Of a DNA stretch of 63,073 nucleotides, positions 1 to 7,521 are shown piece after piece (position 1 is the stretch's first letter; every line of letters begins with the position of its first letter). The stretch is taken from assembly GCF_938045405.1 (NCBI RefSeq), contig NZ_CALIMW010000201.1, positions 1-63,073 of the forward strand, written 5' to 3'. Position numbers and translations under genes: made by a program. The notes under the pieces are model-generated. The model ran no database searches, had not been told where the DNA came from, and saw only the letters and a program-made list of their open reading frames with translations. Origin of the DNA: an uncultured Campylobacter sp. Its GTDB lineage: Bacteria > Campylobacterota > Campylobacteria > Campylobacterales > Campylobacteraceae.

Positions 1-2
1 TT

Positions 3-203
3 GTTGATTAAAATCCCGTCATTTTTATCTATCCAAGAGGTATTTTCTGCGAATTCGTTATTATCTAGGTCGAAGTATGTTTTACCGTTTTTTCTTGATA
101 TTGTTTTTACACCGTCACCGTTTAAATCAATCACAATGGGTGAAGTTTTGGTTGAAGCCGGAGTCATATCCAGGGAAAGTATCGTTTGGACTGTCGAGGT
201 CAT
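3..203 (-). CDS. RTX/haemolysin-type calcium-binding protein fragment (cut by window edge)
   Basis: An open frame begins at an ATG (203) and runs off the window at 67 residues without a stop. It contains IVIDLNGDG at about residues 23-31 and YFDLDNNEFAE at 43-53, followed by SWIDKNDGIL. This resembles the segment common in large secreted RTX-like calcium-binding proteins, which often reads IVxDLNGDG ... YFDLDxNGFAE ... WVxxxDGLL. There is no clear ribosome binding site, and a stop lies in frame just upstream, so this may be the downstream piece of a broken larger gene. The neighbouring minus frame also reads open for about 45 residues just upstream, which would fit a frameshift. The family call rests on motif resemblance only. 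Confidence 0.45.
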   Translation of the reverse strand, partial: MTSTVQTILSLDMTPASTKTSPIVIDLNGDGVKTISRKNGKTYFDLDNNEFAENTSWIDKNDGILIN

Positions 204-287
204 CGTCTATGATTTTTTGTAAATTCTTAGTTATCTCACTACTTTTTAGCAAATCAGACAATTAATTTACCAACTCATCAGTTAAAC

Positions 288-896
288 TCAAAGAATGCGA
301 GCTAGTTTATCTCGCAGGTTTAAAATTTCATCGCGTTTTAACACGAAGCTGTTTTTGTTGGCGATGAGGTGCGCCGAGCTTTGCATTATGGTTTCTGCGG
401 GTTGCAGCCCGTTTTGCTTCATCGTAGCGCCGGTCTCCACGACATCGACGATAGCGTCGGCAAGCCCTATGAGCGGGGCTAGTTCGATCGAGCCGTAGAG
501 TTTGATGATATTTACGGCGACCGCTTTTGAGGCGAAGTATTCGCGAGTGATGTTGGGCATTTTCGTAGCGATTTTTAGGCTCGGAGCGCCGTAGTTTAGT
601 CGGGTGCCCGCATGCACGCCCACGCAGACGCGACATTTTCCGATTTTAAGATCGAGCAGCGTAAGCACGTCAGGGCGATGCTCCTCAAGCACGTCAAGCC
701 CCACTACGCCGATATCCGCCGCGCCTCCCATAACGTAAGTAGGGATATCTTGGTTGCGGACGTAGAGGAATTTAAAATCGCCCTCTTGCATTATGAGTTT
801 GCGATCCTCGAAAGCAAAATCAAGCCCGAAGATGGTTTTGAAAATTTTAAGCGTATCGTCGGCTATGCGACCTTTGGGAAGCGCTATGGTTATCAT
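288..896 (-). CDS. hisG: ATP phosphoribosyltransferase, short form
   Basis: Catalyses the first step of histidine synthesis, joining ATP and PRPP. The 202 residues start MITIALPKGR, have GGAADIGVVGLDVLEE around 57-72, and carry the PRPP-binding loop DVVETGATMKQNGL at 151-164. The protein stops after the catalytic domains and lacks the C-terminal ACT-like regulatory domain of the roughly 300-residue long form. Short-form HisG enzymes normally need the HisRS-like partner HisZ, which is not in this window. It is the last gene of a five-gene minus operon and overlaps coaX by 4 bases. Confidence 0.93.
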   Translation of the reverse strand: MITIALPKGRIADDTLKIFKTIFGLDFAFEDRKLIMQEGDFKFLYVRNQDIPTYVMGGAADIGVVGLDVLEEHRPDVLTLLDLKIGKCRVCVGVHAGTRLNYGAPSLKIATKMPNITREYFASKAVAVNIIKLYGSIELAPLIGLADAIVDVVETGATMKQNGLQPAETIMQSSAHLIANKNSFVLKRDEILNLRDKLARIL

Positions 897-1513
897 GCTA
901 GCCCCTTTTTTGCGATTAAGCTCACCATCGATTTAAAGATCAGATCCTTTTCATAGATCGAGTTGCGAAAATACCGCATCAGATAGGCTCCGTCGCCGCC
1001 AGTGAAGTAAATTTTATTATTGCCCGCGATGTTTTCGATCGTAAGCACGATCGGCTTTAAAATCCCGTAGTTTACGGCGTTTACGGTCTTTTGCGGTAGC
1101 GGGTCCAGATCGATATTGGTTGAAAGCGTGACGTCTAGCACGGGTGCGATGCTCGCGAACGACTTTAAAAGCGTGCCGATACCAGGCATTATAAATCCGC
1201 CTAGGTGCGAGCTTTTAAACATCAAATCCACGGTGATTGCGCTGCCCGCATCGACGACGACGCCCGTCGTCACCGCCGAGCACGCCGCTATGCGGTCGAT
1301 CCCAAGCCCGCGGTAGGCGGTTTTTAGCTCAAAGTGCGGCGCCAGATCGACAAATAGAGGGTTTTTCAGCTTTTTTTTCACGCTATCGTTTACGCTAATG
1401 AAAAAAATTCGCTCTTTCGGCTCGTACCGCATAAACTCCGCTACGGGCATGCTTTGCGTTACGCCGCCTTTATAAAATTTAACTCTAGAATTTCCTACGT
1501 CACACAAAAGCAT
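893..1513 (-). CDS. coaX: Type III pantothenate kinase
   Basis: Phosphorylates pantothenate, the first step of coenzyme A synthesis, in the cytoplasm. The N-terminal phosphate loop reads CDVGNSRVKF (residues 4-13). GIDRIAA at 71-77 and VVDAGSAITVD at 86-96 are the next two ASKHA-fold signatures, with D88 the likely catalytic acid. At 206 residues it is a compact CoaX, as in other Campylobacterota. It overlaps the upstream unknown gene by 14 bases and hisG by 4, so it is translationally coupled within the operon. Confidence 0.93.
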   Translation of the reverse strand: MLLCDVGNSRVKFYKGGVTQSMPVAEFMRYEPKERIFFISVNDSVKKKLKNPLFVDLAPHFELKTAYRGLGIDRIAACSAVTTGVVVDAGSAITVDLMFKSSHLGGFIMPGIGTLLKSFASIAPVLDVTLSTNIDLDPLPQKTVNAVNYGILKPIVLTIENIAGNNKIYFTGGDGAYLMRYFRNSIYEKDLIFKSMVSLIAKKGLA

Positions 1514-1835
1514 AGAGGCTAAATCCGTTTTCTTTTAAAAATTTTACGCTTTTAGAGCACATTTGCGAGTTGTAAAACAGCACGCGCTTTTTGATGACCT
1601 TGCCTAGGCTTGCGCTAATGTCGTTTGCGAGCGAGAGTAGAAATTCCGCGTCGCGCATCACAAAGCGAGATTTTGCGTCGCGCATAAATAAAAGAACGTT
1701 GTAACTTTTCAGATCCACGCCGAAATACGCGCCGTATGAGCGCGAGCGCGTGAAACTCGCGATATCTAGCGTTTGAAATTTTTGAAGCAGGAGCCCTTCG
1801 CGAACGCAGAGTTTTGAAATTTTATCTAGCATCAA
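1500..1835 (-). CDS. Conserved hypothetical protein, 111 residues
   Basis: Function not recognised. The protein has no signal peptide or obvious membrane span. It is a mixed alpha/beta sequence with YNVLLFMRDAKSRF near residue 46 and a C-terminal stretch (KRVLFYNSQMCSKSVKFLKENGF) containing one Cys. It overlaps coaX by 14 bases and the upstream lipoprotein gene by 14 bases, so its place in the operon is firm. Two adjacent ATG codons could serve as start. Confidence 0.75.
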   Translation of the reverse strand: MMLDKISKLCVREGLLLQKFQTLDIASFTRSRSYGAYFGVDLKSYNVLLFMRDAKSRFVMRDAEFLLSLANDISASLGKVIKKRVLFYNSQMCSKSVKFLKENGFSLYAFV

Positions 1836-2835
1836 AATTTAAAATTTTATCGTCGTAGTAAAACGAGCTGCCTGCTATAAAGGACTTATCATCGAACTCG
1901 CCATTTAGCTCGTAGATCGCCTGGCCTTCTAAATTTTCATCGGTGCGGATGACGTAGCCGTTGCGCTCGATGATATACAGATAGCCGCCGCTAAGCAGTG
2001 CGCCGCTAAATTGTGCGAAGGTGAATTTGCGAGATTTGATCAAATTTAGCCCGCGATCTAGTAGCTCGACTCTGCCGTCTTTTAAGAAAAGATAAATTCT
2101 ATCGTCGCTAAAAATCACGTCTTTGATGTCTACGTTATGGTTTTTATTGCCCGTAGGACTTACCAGCATTAGCCTAGTGGCAGTTACGGCATAAAGGTTA
2201 TCGCCCTTGTTTTCTAAGGCGATAATGTTGTTAAAAAACGGCTGGTTGCTCACGACGAAATCGCGTGCCGAGCGCCCACCTACGTTTTCTGCGATGCTGA
2301 CTAGTCCGTCTAACGCAGGATAAGCGATAAGTTGGTTGATAAATAGCGGTGACGCCACGCGCGAATCGATTGCGAATGCATCGCCTACTTTATGATCGAG
2401 TACCACTGCGCCAGAGCTTAGCTTGATAAGCATAATCGAATCATCGCTCATCACTAAAGCCAAATCATCGCCGCGTATATTTGCACTGAGCGCTTGTCTG
2501 CCGAGGGTTTTTTCAAATTTTACGGCGCCTGTGCTACCAACTACTTTAAGCGTGCCATTGATGTCGGTTACGACGAAATTTCCGTCATATTCGCCTAAAA
2601 ATTTCTCACTTTTTAAGACTTTGAAATTTTTCACCAATCCATTTTTAGAGATGACTTCGCCGTCTTTTAGCGTAGCACCATCTTTACTAATCGCTACGAT
2701 TTCTGATGGCAGTGAGCCGTTAAATTTCATATCACCTGTGATGTTTTCGTCGCTGGGTTCAAAATACTGGCGCTTCGTCGAGCAGCCCAAAAATAAAAAC
2801 GATAGTAAAAGCGTAAATATCAGCGTTTTTTTCAT
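1822..2835 (-). CDS. Beta-propeller-like lipoprotein (BamB-like)
   Basis: The 337-residue protein begins with a lipoprotein signal; the lipobox is LFLGC with C18 as the lipidated residue. The rest shows repeated beta-rich units of about 40 residues such as LKVVGSTGAVKFEKTLG and IMLIKLSSGAVVLDHKVG, typical of a PQQ-type propeller. In enterobacteria the propeller lipoprotein BamB, an accessory of the outer-membrane assembly machine, is encoded beside yfgM. A YfgM-like gene lies directly upstream here, which supports a BamB-like role. The resemblance is by architecture and context, not by recognised BamB motifs, so no symbol is given. Confidence 0.7.
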   Translation of the reverse strand: MKKTLIFTLLLSFLFLGCSTKRQYFEPSDENITGDMKFNGSLPSEIVAISKDGATLKDGEVISKNGLVKNFKVLKSEKFLGEYDGNFVVTDINGTLKVVGSTGAVKFEKTLGRQALSANIRGDDLALVMSDDSIMLIKLSSGAVVLDHKVGDAFAIDSRVASPLFINQLIAYPALDGLVSIAENVGGRSARDFVVSNQPFFNNIIALENKGDNLYAVTATRLMLVSPTGNKNHNVDIKDVIFSDDRIYLFLKDGRVELLDRGLNLIKSRKFTFAQFSGALLSGGYLYIIERNGYVIRTDENLEGQAIYELNGEFDDKSFIAGSSFYYDDKILNFDAR

Positions 2836-3386
2836 TATTTATTGCCTCCGTAGTGTTTCAAAGCAAGTGCGATTTGACGAACTGGCGAGTTGAGCGGAAT
2901 TTTATCTAGCTCTGCGTGAGCTTGCTCGATTTTGCCCTCTTTTAGTAGGTCGTAGCCTTTGAGCAAAGAATCGTAATCGGCGAGTAGCACTCCGCCTTGT
3001 TTGCCGTTTTGTAGATTTATTATCTCTTTTAGCATGACATCGATGCCTTGGGTATTTTCTAGCGCCGCTCGCTCGTCTGCAGAGCCGTTTTGCAAAATAT
3101 AAAGAGCGTATAGATTTATATCTTTTTGCTTAAGCTCGGCTAGCTTAGTGTCGTCGCGCTTGTTAAGCAGTTCGTCATAGATCGCATTAGCACTTGCTAT
3201 GCGGCGATCGCTTAGAAATTCATTTGCGTAATATCCGATAAACGCTACGATCAAAACCGCAGCCAAAAATATCAGCGGCTTTTTGTATTTTTTTACGAAA
3301 ATTTCACTTTTTATGACGCTTTCTAGAAACTGCTCTTCTGTGCCAATCTCTTTTTTCACGCCTTCGATGTCGTCTTTTAAAGCCAA
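2835..3386 (-). CDS. Membrane-anchored TPR protein, YfgM-like
   Basis: First gene of the minus operon ending in hisG. The 183 residues have an N-terminal cytoplasmic stretch rich in charge (to about 35), one membrane span at about 36-51 (PLIFLAAVLIVAFIGYY), then a helical periplasmic part. The helical part contains YDLLKEGKIEQAHAELDKIP near 148-167, which resembles a tetratricopeptide unit. YfgM-type ancillary SecYEG/chaperone proteins have this layout and pair with a BamB-type lipoprotein, as here. The stop codon touches the next start. Confidence 0.65.
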   Translation of the reverse strand: MALKDDIEGVKKEIGTEEQFLESVIKSEIFVKKYKKPLIFLAAVLIVAFIGYYANEFLSDRRIASANAIYDELLNKRDDTKLAELKQKDINLYALYILQNGSADERAALENTQGIDVMLKEIINLQNGKQGGVLLADYDSLLKGYDLLKEGKIEQAHAELDKIPLNSPVRQIALALKHYGGNK

Positions 3387-3469
3387 AATTCAGTCCTTTA
3401 TTTGAGAAAATCGGCGTAATTGTAGCATAAAAAATTTTAAATACCGCCTAAGATAAAGAATTTTTATGA

Positions 3470-3475
3470 TATAAT
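3470..3475 (+). promoter_or_regulatory. -10 box of the gatC operon
   Basis: TATAAT preceded by TGA (extended -10) and a T-rich stretch, about 28 bases upstream of the gatC start. This is the usual Campylobacter housekeeping promoter form, which depends little on a -35 box. It lies in the 116-base gap between divergent operons. Confidence 0.7.
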
Positions 3476-3502
3476 GTCGCATTTATCAGAAAAAGGAAAG
3501 TT

Positions 3503-3790
3503 ATGATAATAGACGATGCCTTGCTAAGCAAGCTGGAAAGGCTATCTGCTCTTAAAATTCCAGATGCTAAGCGAGAAGAATTTAAAGGTCAATTAAATAA
3601 TATTGTAGATTTTGTAGAAATTCTAAATGAACTGGATTTACAAAGCGGCGAGGCGGCTATCACTACATTAAAAGGCGGTACTCCGTTTCGCAAAGATATT
3701 CCACGCAAAAGCGATGTCGCAGAAAGCGTCTTAAAGCATGCTCCGCAGTCCGAAGGCGGCTACTTCGTAGTACCGAAAATCATCGATTGA
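3503..3790 (+). CDS. gatC: Aspartyl/glutamyl-tRNA amidotransferase subunit C
   Basis: Small subunit of the GatCAB amidotransferase that converts Glu-tRNA(Gln) and Asp-tRNA(Asn) to the amidated forms. The 95-residue protein shows the family pattern: LSKLERLSALKI at the start, QLNNIVDFVEILNELDL in the middle, and FRKDIPRKSD near 62-71 followed by LKHAPQSEGGYFVVPKII. The ribosome site AAAGGAAAG sits just upstream. GatA and GatB are not in the window, as is common in Campylobacter, where gatC heads the run to fur-lysS-glyA. Confidence 0.93.
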   Translation: MIIDDALLSKLERLSALKIPDAKREEFKGQLNNIVDFVEILNELDLQSGEAAITTLKGGTPFRKDIPRKSDVAESVLKHAPQSEGGYFVVPKIID

Positions 3791-3800
3791 AAGGAATTTT

Positions 3801-4883
3801 ATGGAAGAAGTTCAAAGAAATTTAGTAGATATCGAAACCCTACTAAAAACCGTCGTTTTTAACAAAGCGAGCGACCTTCACTTAGTTTCGCGCTCGGCGC
3901 CTCAAATACGTATCGACGGAACATTGCGCCCACTTGCCATGGATCCGCTTAAGGGCACGGATATCGAGTATATCTGCTACGCGCTCATTACCGATGCTCA
4001 AAAAAGTGCGCTCGAGGAAAATAAAGAGCTTGACTTTGCGATCGAGCTTCCTAATATCGGACGCTTTCGTGGCAACTACTACTACACTATGAACGGCGAT
4101 TTAGCTGCCGCATTTCGTATTATTCCTATCGATATTCCTAGCCTGGACGATTTAAAAGCCCCTACGATTTTTAAAGAGGTAGTTAAGCACGAAAAAGGCA
4201 TGATTTTGGTTACCGGACCTACGGGTAGCGGTAAATCAACTACTCTTGCCGCGATGCTAAACGAGATCAACGAAAAAGAGCGCAAGCACATTATCACCGT
4301 TGAAGATCCGGTCGAGTTCGTCCATACCAATAAAAAAGCGCTTTTCTCTCACAGAAATATCGGCACCGATACCCATTCCTACGCTAATGCGTTAAAATTT
4401 GCCTTGCGTGAGGACCCGGACATTATCCTCGTGGGCGAGATGCGTGATAGAGAGACTATCTCGATTGCTATTACCGCGGCTGAAACCGGTCACTTGGTAT
4501 TTGGTACCCTACACACCAACTCCGCGATGCAAACGATCAACCGTATTATCGATAGCTTTGATGGCGGCGAGCAGCTCCAAGTGCGAAATATGCTCTCCGT
4601 ATCGCTTACCGCGGTCATTTCGCAATCACTTTTGCCAAAGCTTGGCGGTGGACGTATCGCGATCCATGAAATTTTGCTAAATAACAATGCCGTAGCGAAT
4701 CTAATCCGAGAAAACAAGGTGCATCAAATTTACTCTCAAATGCAGCTAAATCAGCAATCTACCGGTATGATAACTCAAACTCAAGCGATGGTTAAAGCGA
4801 TCCGTGCAAATCAAATTTCAAAAGATACGGCGTTTAGGTACTCGACTAACCTGCAAGAGTTAATAGGCGTGGTGGGTGCTTGA
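3801..4883 (+). CDS. PilT-type twitching motility ATPase
   Basis: Hexameric secretion-type ATPase of the PilT/GspE family. Residues 1-110 form the N-terminal PAS-like domain (DLHLVSRSAPQIRIDG). Walker A is GPTGSGKST at 139-147, the Asp and Walker B boxes are EDPVEF and DPDIILVGEMRD, and the His box is GHLVFGTLHTNSA. The C-terminal AVANLIRE corresponds to the PilT signature AIRNLIRE, which argues for retraction ATPase rather than GspE/PilB. Length 360 is normal for PilT. C. jejuni lacks a gene between gatC and cvpA, so this is an insertion or retention relative to it. No pilin or pilus assembly gene is in the window, so the role is unproved. Confidence 0.85.
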   Translation: MEEVQRNLVDIETLLKTVVFNKASDLHLVSRSAPQIRIDGTLRPLAMDPLKGTDIEYICYALITDAQKSALEENKELDFAIELPNIGRFRGNYYYTMNGDLAAAFRIIPIDIPSLDDLKAPTIFKEVVKHEKGMILVTGPTGSGKSTTLAAMLNEINEKERKHIITVEDPVEFVHTNKKALFSHRNIGTDTHSYANALKFALREDPDIILVGEMRDRETISIAITAAETGHLVFGTLHTNSAMQTINRIIDSFDGGEQLQVRNMLSVSLTAVISQSLLPKLGGGRIAIHEILLNNNAVANLIRENKVHQIYSQMQLNQQSTGMITQTQAMVKAIRANQISKDTAFRYSTNLQELIGVVGA

Positions 4884-5560
4884 TGGAAGGTATTAATTGG
4901 TTCGACGTCGGCTGTTTAGTACTCGTAGTGCTCTTCGGACTGCGCGGTATCACTAATGGCATCGTAAAAGAAATTTTTGGAATTTTGGGTCTCATCGGCG
5001 GTCTTTTTGCCGCGATGCGCTATAAAACTATGGCAGGCGAGTGGATTGCAGCAAAAATTCCAGCTTTGCAGAATGCAAACGGCGTGCTTTCGGGCGACAC
5101 GACGCAGGTTCTCATCGGCTTTATCGCTGTGCTTTTTGGCGTATGGATCTCGTGTCTGATTATAGGTGAAATCATTTCAAAATTCTTTAAATGGAGCGGA
5201 CTCGGATTTGTCGATAAGATCGGCGGTTTCGTGTTTAGCGTAAGTAAAATTTTCTTGATTTTTGCCGTTATCGTTACGCTTGCAAGCGGTCCTATGTCGA
5301 TGAACGAACAGACCAAAAGGTATTTTGAAAGCAGCAAAACTGCGCCGATTTTTTTAAAAATAGGAAATTGGATTTTAAATCTCAAAGACGATCCGAAGAT
5401 CAAACAAAGCTTAGATTCTATCGGTTCTAAGATGGATAATAAACTCTTAAAAGATCAAAATTCTACCACCCGTATGAACTCGGATCAAAATCAAAGCACT
5501 GAACCTAGCGATTTTAACGCCAGTTCAGAAGTAAATTCTACAGAAAGGACAAAATTATGA
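4880..5560 (+). CDS. cvpA: CvpA family membrane protein
   Basis: The 226 residues have four predicted membrane spans (about 10-30, 35-50 with LGLIGGLFAAMRY, 73-95, and 115-137) followed by a hydrophilic tail of about 70 residues rich in Ser, Asn and Lys. This is the CvpA/colicin V production family layout. The start ATG overlaps the PilT-type stop codon (ATGA), and the gene overlaps fur by 4 bases. The order cvpA-fur-lysS-glyA is the same in C. jejuni. Biochemical role in Campylobacter is not established. Confidence 0.85.
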   Translation: MMEGINWFDVGCLVLVVLFGLRGITNGIVKEIFGILGLIGGLFAAMRYKTMAGEWIAAKIPALQNANGVLSGDTTQVLIGFIAVLFGVWISCLIIGEIISKFFKWSGLGFVDKIGGFVFSVSKIFLIFAVIVTLASGPMSMNEQTKRYFESSKTAPIFLKIGNWILNLKDDPKIKQSLDSIGSKMDNKLLKDQNSTTRMNSDQNQSTEPSDFNASSEVNSTERTKL

Positions 5561-6024
5561 ATGCAAAAATTGAAAATTTAGAGTTTGACGCTCTAATTGT
5601 TGAGTTTAAAAAGGCACTTGCCGCTAGCGGTTTAAAATATACTAAGCAGCGCGAGGTTTTGCTCCGCACGCTTTATAACAATAACAAACACTTTACACCT
5701 GAGGCGCTTCACAACGAGATCAAAGCGAAATTCCCCGAACTAAACGTAGGCATAGCGACGGTGTATCGCACCTTAAATTTGCTTGAGGATTCGGGGATGG
5801 CTACGTCGATCTCATTCGGAGCACAGGGTAAGAAATTTGAGCTTGCCAACAAGCCTCACCACGACCATTTAATCTGCAAAAGCTGCAATAAGATCATAGA
5901 ATTTCAAGACGCCACTATTGAGCGAAAACAGCTTGCCGTCGCCAAAGAGCACGGTTTTACGCTTACGGGGCACATGATGCAGCTGTATGGAATTTGCCCT
6001 GAATGCGCGGCAAAAAGGAAGTAG
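5557..6024 (+). CDS. fur: Ferric uptake regulator
   Basis: Iron-responsive DNA-binding repressor. The winged helix spans about residues 20-85 (KQREVLLRTLY, VGIATVYRTLNLLEDSG as recognition helix). The dimerisation domain has the metal-binding HHDHLICKSC run near 104-113 and a second CPEC pair near the C terminus, giving the CxxC ... CxxC structural zinc site. At 155 residues it matches Campylobacter Fur. It overlaps cvpA by 4 bases and is followed by lysS after one base, as in C. jejuni. Confidence 0.95.
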   Translation: MNAKIENLEFDALIVEFKKALAASGLKYTKQREVLLRTLYNNNKHFTPEALHNEIKAKFPELNVGIATVYRTLNLLEDSGMATSISFGAQGKKFELANKPHHDHLICKSCNKIIEFQDATIERKQLAVAKEHGFTLTGHMMQLYGICPECAAKRK

Positions 6025-6025
6025 A

Positions 6026-7519
6026 TTGTTTGATAGCCAGTTAGAAATCCAAAGGATAGACAAGGCGTCGGAACTTCGGAATTTGGGGGCTAATCCCTAT
6101 CCGCACTTTCTAAAAAAAGATATGAACATAGCCGAGTTTAAAGAAAAATTTGGTTTCATAAAAGATACCGAGGATAAAAAAGCGAGCGAGGAGGTAAGCC
6201 TTGCCGGAAGGTTAAAGCTAAAGCGCGTCGCGGGCAAATCCACCTTTGCAAACATAGAAGATCAAAGCGGCAATATTCAAATTTATTACTCACGCGACAG
6301 CATCGGCGAGGAGGATTACGCTAAATTTAAGAAAAATCTTGAAGTGGGCGATATAATTTTGGTGCGCGGATATGCTTTCGTCACCCAAACGGGCGAGTTT
6401 TCGATTCATGCTAGCAAAATAACGCTCGCATCCAAAGCGATCTGCCCGCTTCCGGAGAAATTTCACGGCCTAACCGACATCGAGATGCGCTACCGCCAAA
6501 GATACCTCGATATGATAATGAACCCAGAGATCCGCGAGGATTTTATTAAGCGCTCGATTATCGTTAGCGAGATCCGCAGCTTTTTTGAAAAGCACGGATT
6601 TTTAGAGGTTGAAACGCCGATGATGCACCCAATCGCGGGCGGCGCGAATGCTAAGCCTTTCATCACGCACCACAATGCCCTCGACGTCGATCGTTATCTG
6701 CGTATCGCACCGGAGCTGTATCTTAAGCGTCTCGTCGTAGGCGGCATGGAGGCGGTCTTTGAGATCAACCGAAACTTCCGCAACGAGGGTATGGATCTGA
6801 CGCACAATCCGGAATTTACAAGCATAGAATTCTACTGGGCGTGGCATGATTATAACGACGCGATGAACCTAACCGAGGAGCTATTTAAAGCGCTATTTAA
6901 GAGGCTCGGGCTGGGCGAAATTTTAACCTACGATGAGCGCGAGATCGATTTTTCAAAGCCTTTTGCGCGCATAAAGTATCTCGACGCGCTTACTCAGATA
7001 GGCGGCATCGAGCCTCAGATCGTAAATGATCGCGAAAAGATCATCGCCAAACTCAAAGCCGATAAATTTGAAGTCAATGAAAAGCTCGATCTAGGCCACC
7101 TGCAGAGCGAACTTTTTGATAATTACGTAGAAGCTAAGCTCATAAATCCGACCTTCATCGTGGATTTTCCGATCTCGATCAGCCCGCTTTCGCGCAGAAG
7201 CGACGAAAATCCGCAGATAGCCGAGAGATTTGAGCTCTACATCGCAGGCAAGGAGCTAGCCAACGCCTTTAACGAGCTGAACGATCCGCTCGATCAATAC
7301 GCCAGATTTAAGGCGCAAATCGACGCTAAAAATGCAGGCGACGACGAAGCTCACGAGATGGATGAGGATTACGTCCGCGCGCTTAGCTACGCGATGCCGC
7401 CGACTACCGGCTGGGGGCTTGGAATCGATCGCTTGGCGATGATTTTGCTGAATAAAAAATCGATCCGTGACGTGATTTTGTTCCCTGCGATGAGGCCGCT
7501 AAATTTAGAGAAGGAGTGA
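6026..7519 (+). CDS. lysS: Lysyl-tRNA synthetase (class II)
   Basis: Charges tRNA(Lys). The start is taken as TTG at 6026, giving MFDSQLEIQRIDKA and 497 residues. It sits five bases after AAGGAAG, and C. jejuni LysS also starts MFD. An upstream ATG at 5987 lies inside fur and adds 13 residues unlike the family. The OB-fold anticodon domain covers about 50-140 (AGRLKLKRVAGKSTFANIED). The catalytic domain has motif 2 (FRNEGMDLTHNPEFT) and motif 3 (GLGIDRLAM). The stop overlaps the glyA ribosome site. Confidence 0.95.
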   Translation: MFDSQLEIQRIDKASELRNLGANPYPHFLKKDMNIAEFKEKFGFIKDTEDKKASEEVSLAGRLKLKRVAGKSTFANIEDQSGNIQIYYSRDSIGEEDYAKFKKNLEVGDIILVRGYAFVTQTGEFSIHASKITLASKAICPLPEKFHGLTDIEMRYRQRYLDMIMNPEIREDFIKRSIIVSEIRSFFEKHGFLEVETPMMHPIAGGANAKPFITHHNALDVDRYLRIAPELYLKRLVVGGMEAVFEINRNFRNEGMDLTHNPEFTSIEFYWAWHDYNDAMNLTEELFKALFKRLGLGEILTYDEREIDFSKPFARIKYLDALTQIGGIEPQIVNDREKIIAKLKADKFEVNEKLDLGHLQSELFDNYVEAKLINPTFIVDFPISISPLSRRSDENPQIAERFELYIAGKELANAFNELNDPLDQYARFKAQIDAKNAGDDEAHEMDEDYVRALSYAMPPTTGWGLGIDRLAMILLNKKSIRDVILFPAMRPLNLEKE

Positions 7520-7521
7520 AC

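Noticed and set aside
1..222. Plus-strand frame at the left edge
   Set aside because: Minus-strand reading gives the RTX-like motifs and is more protein-like.
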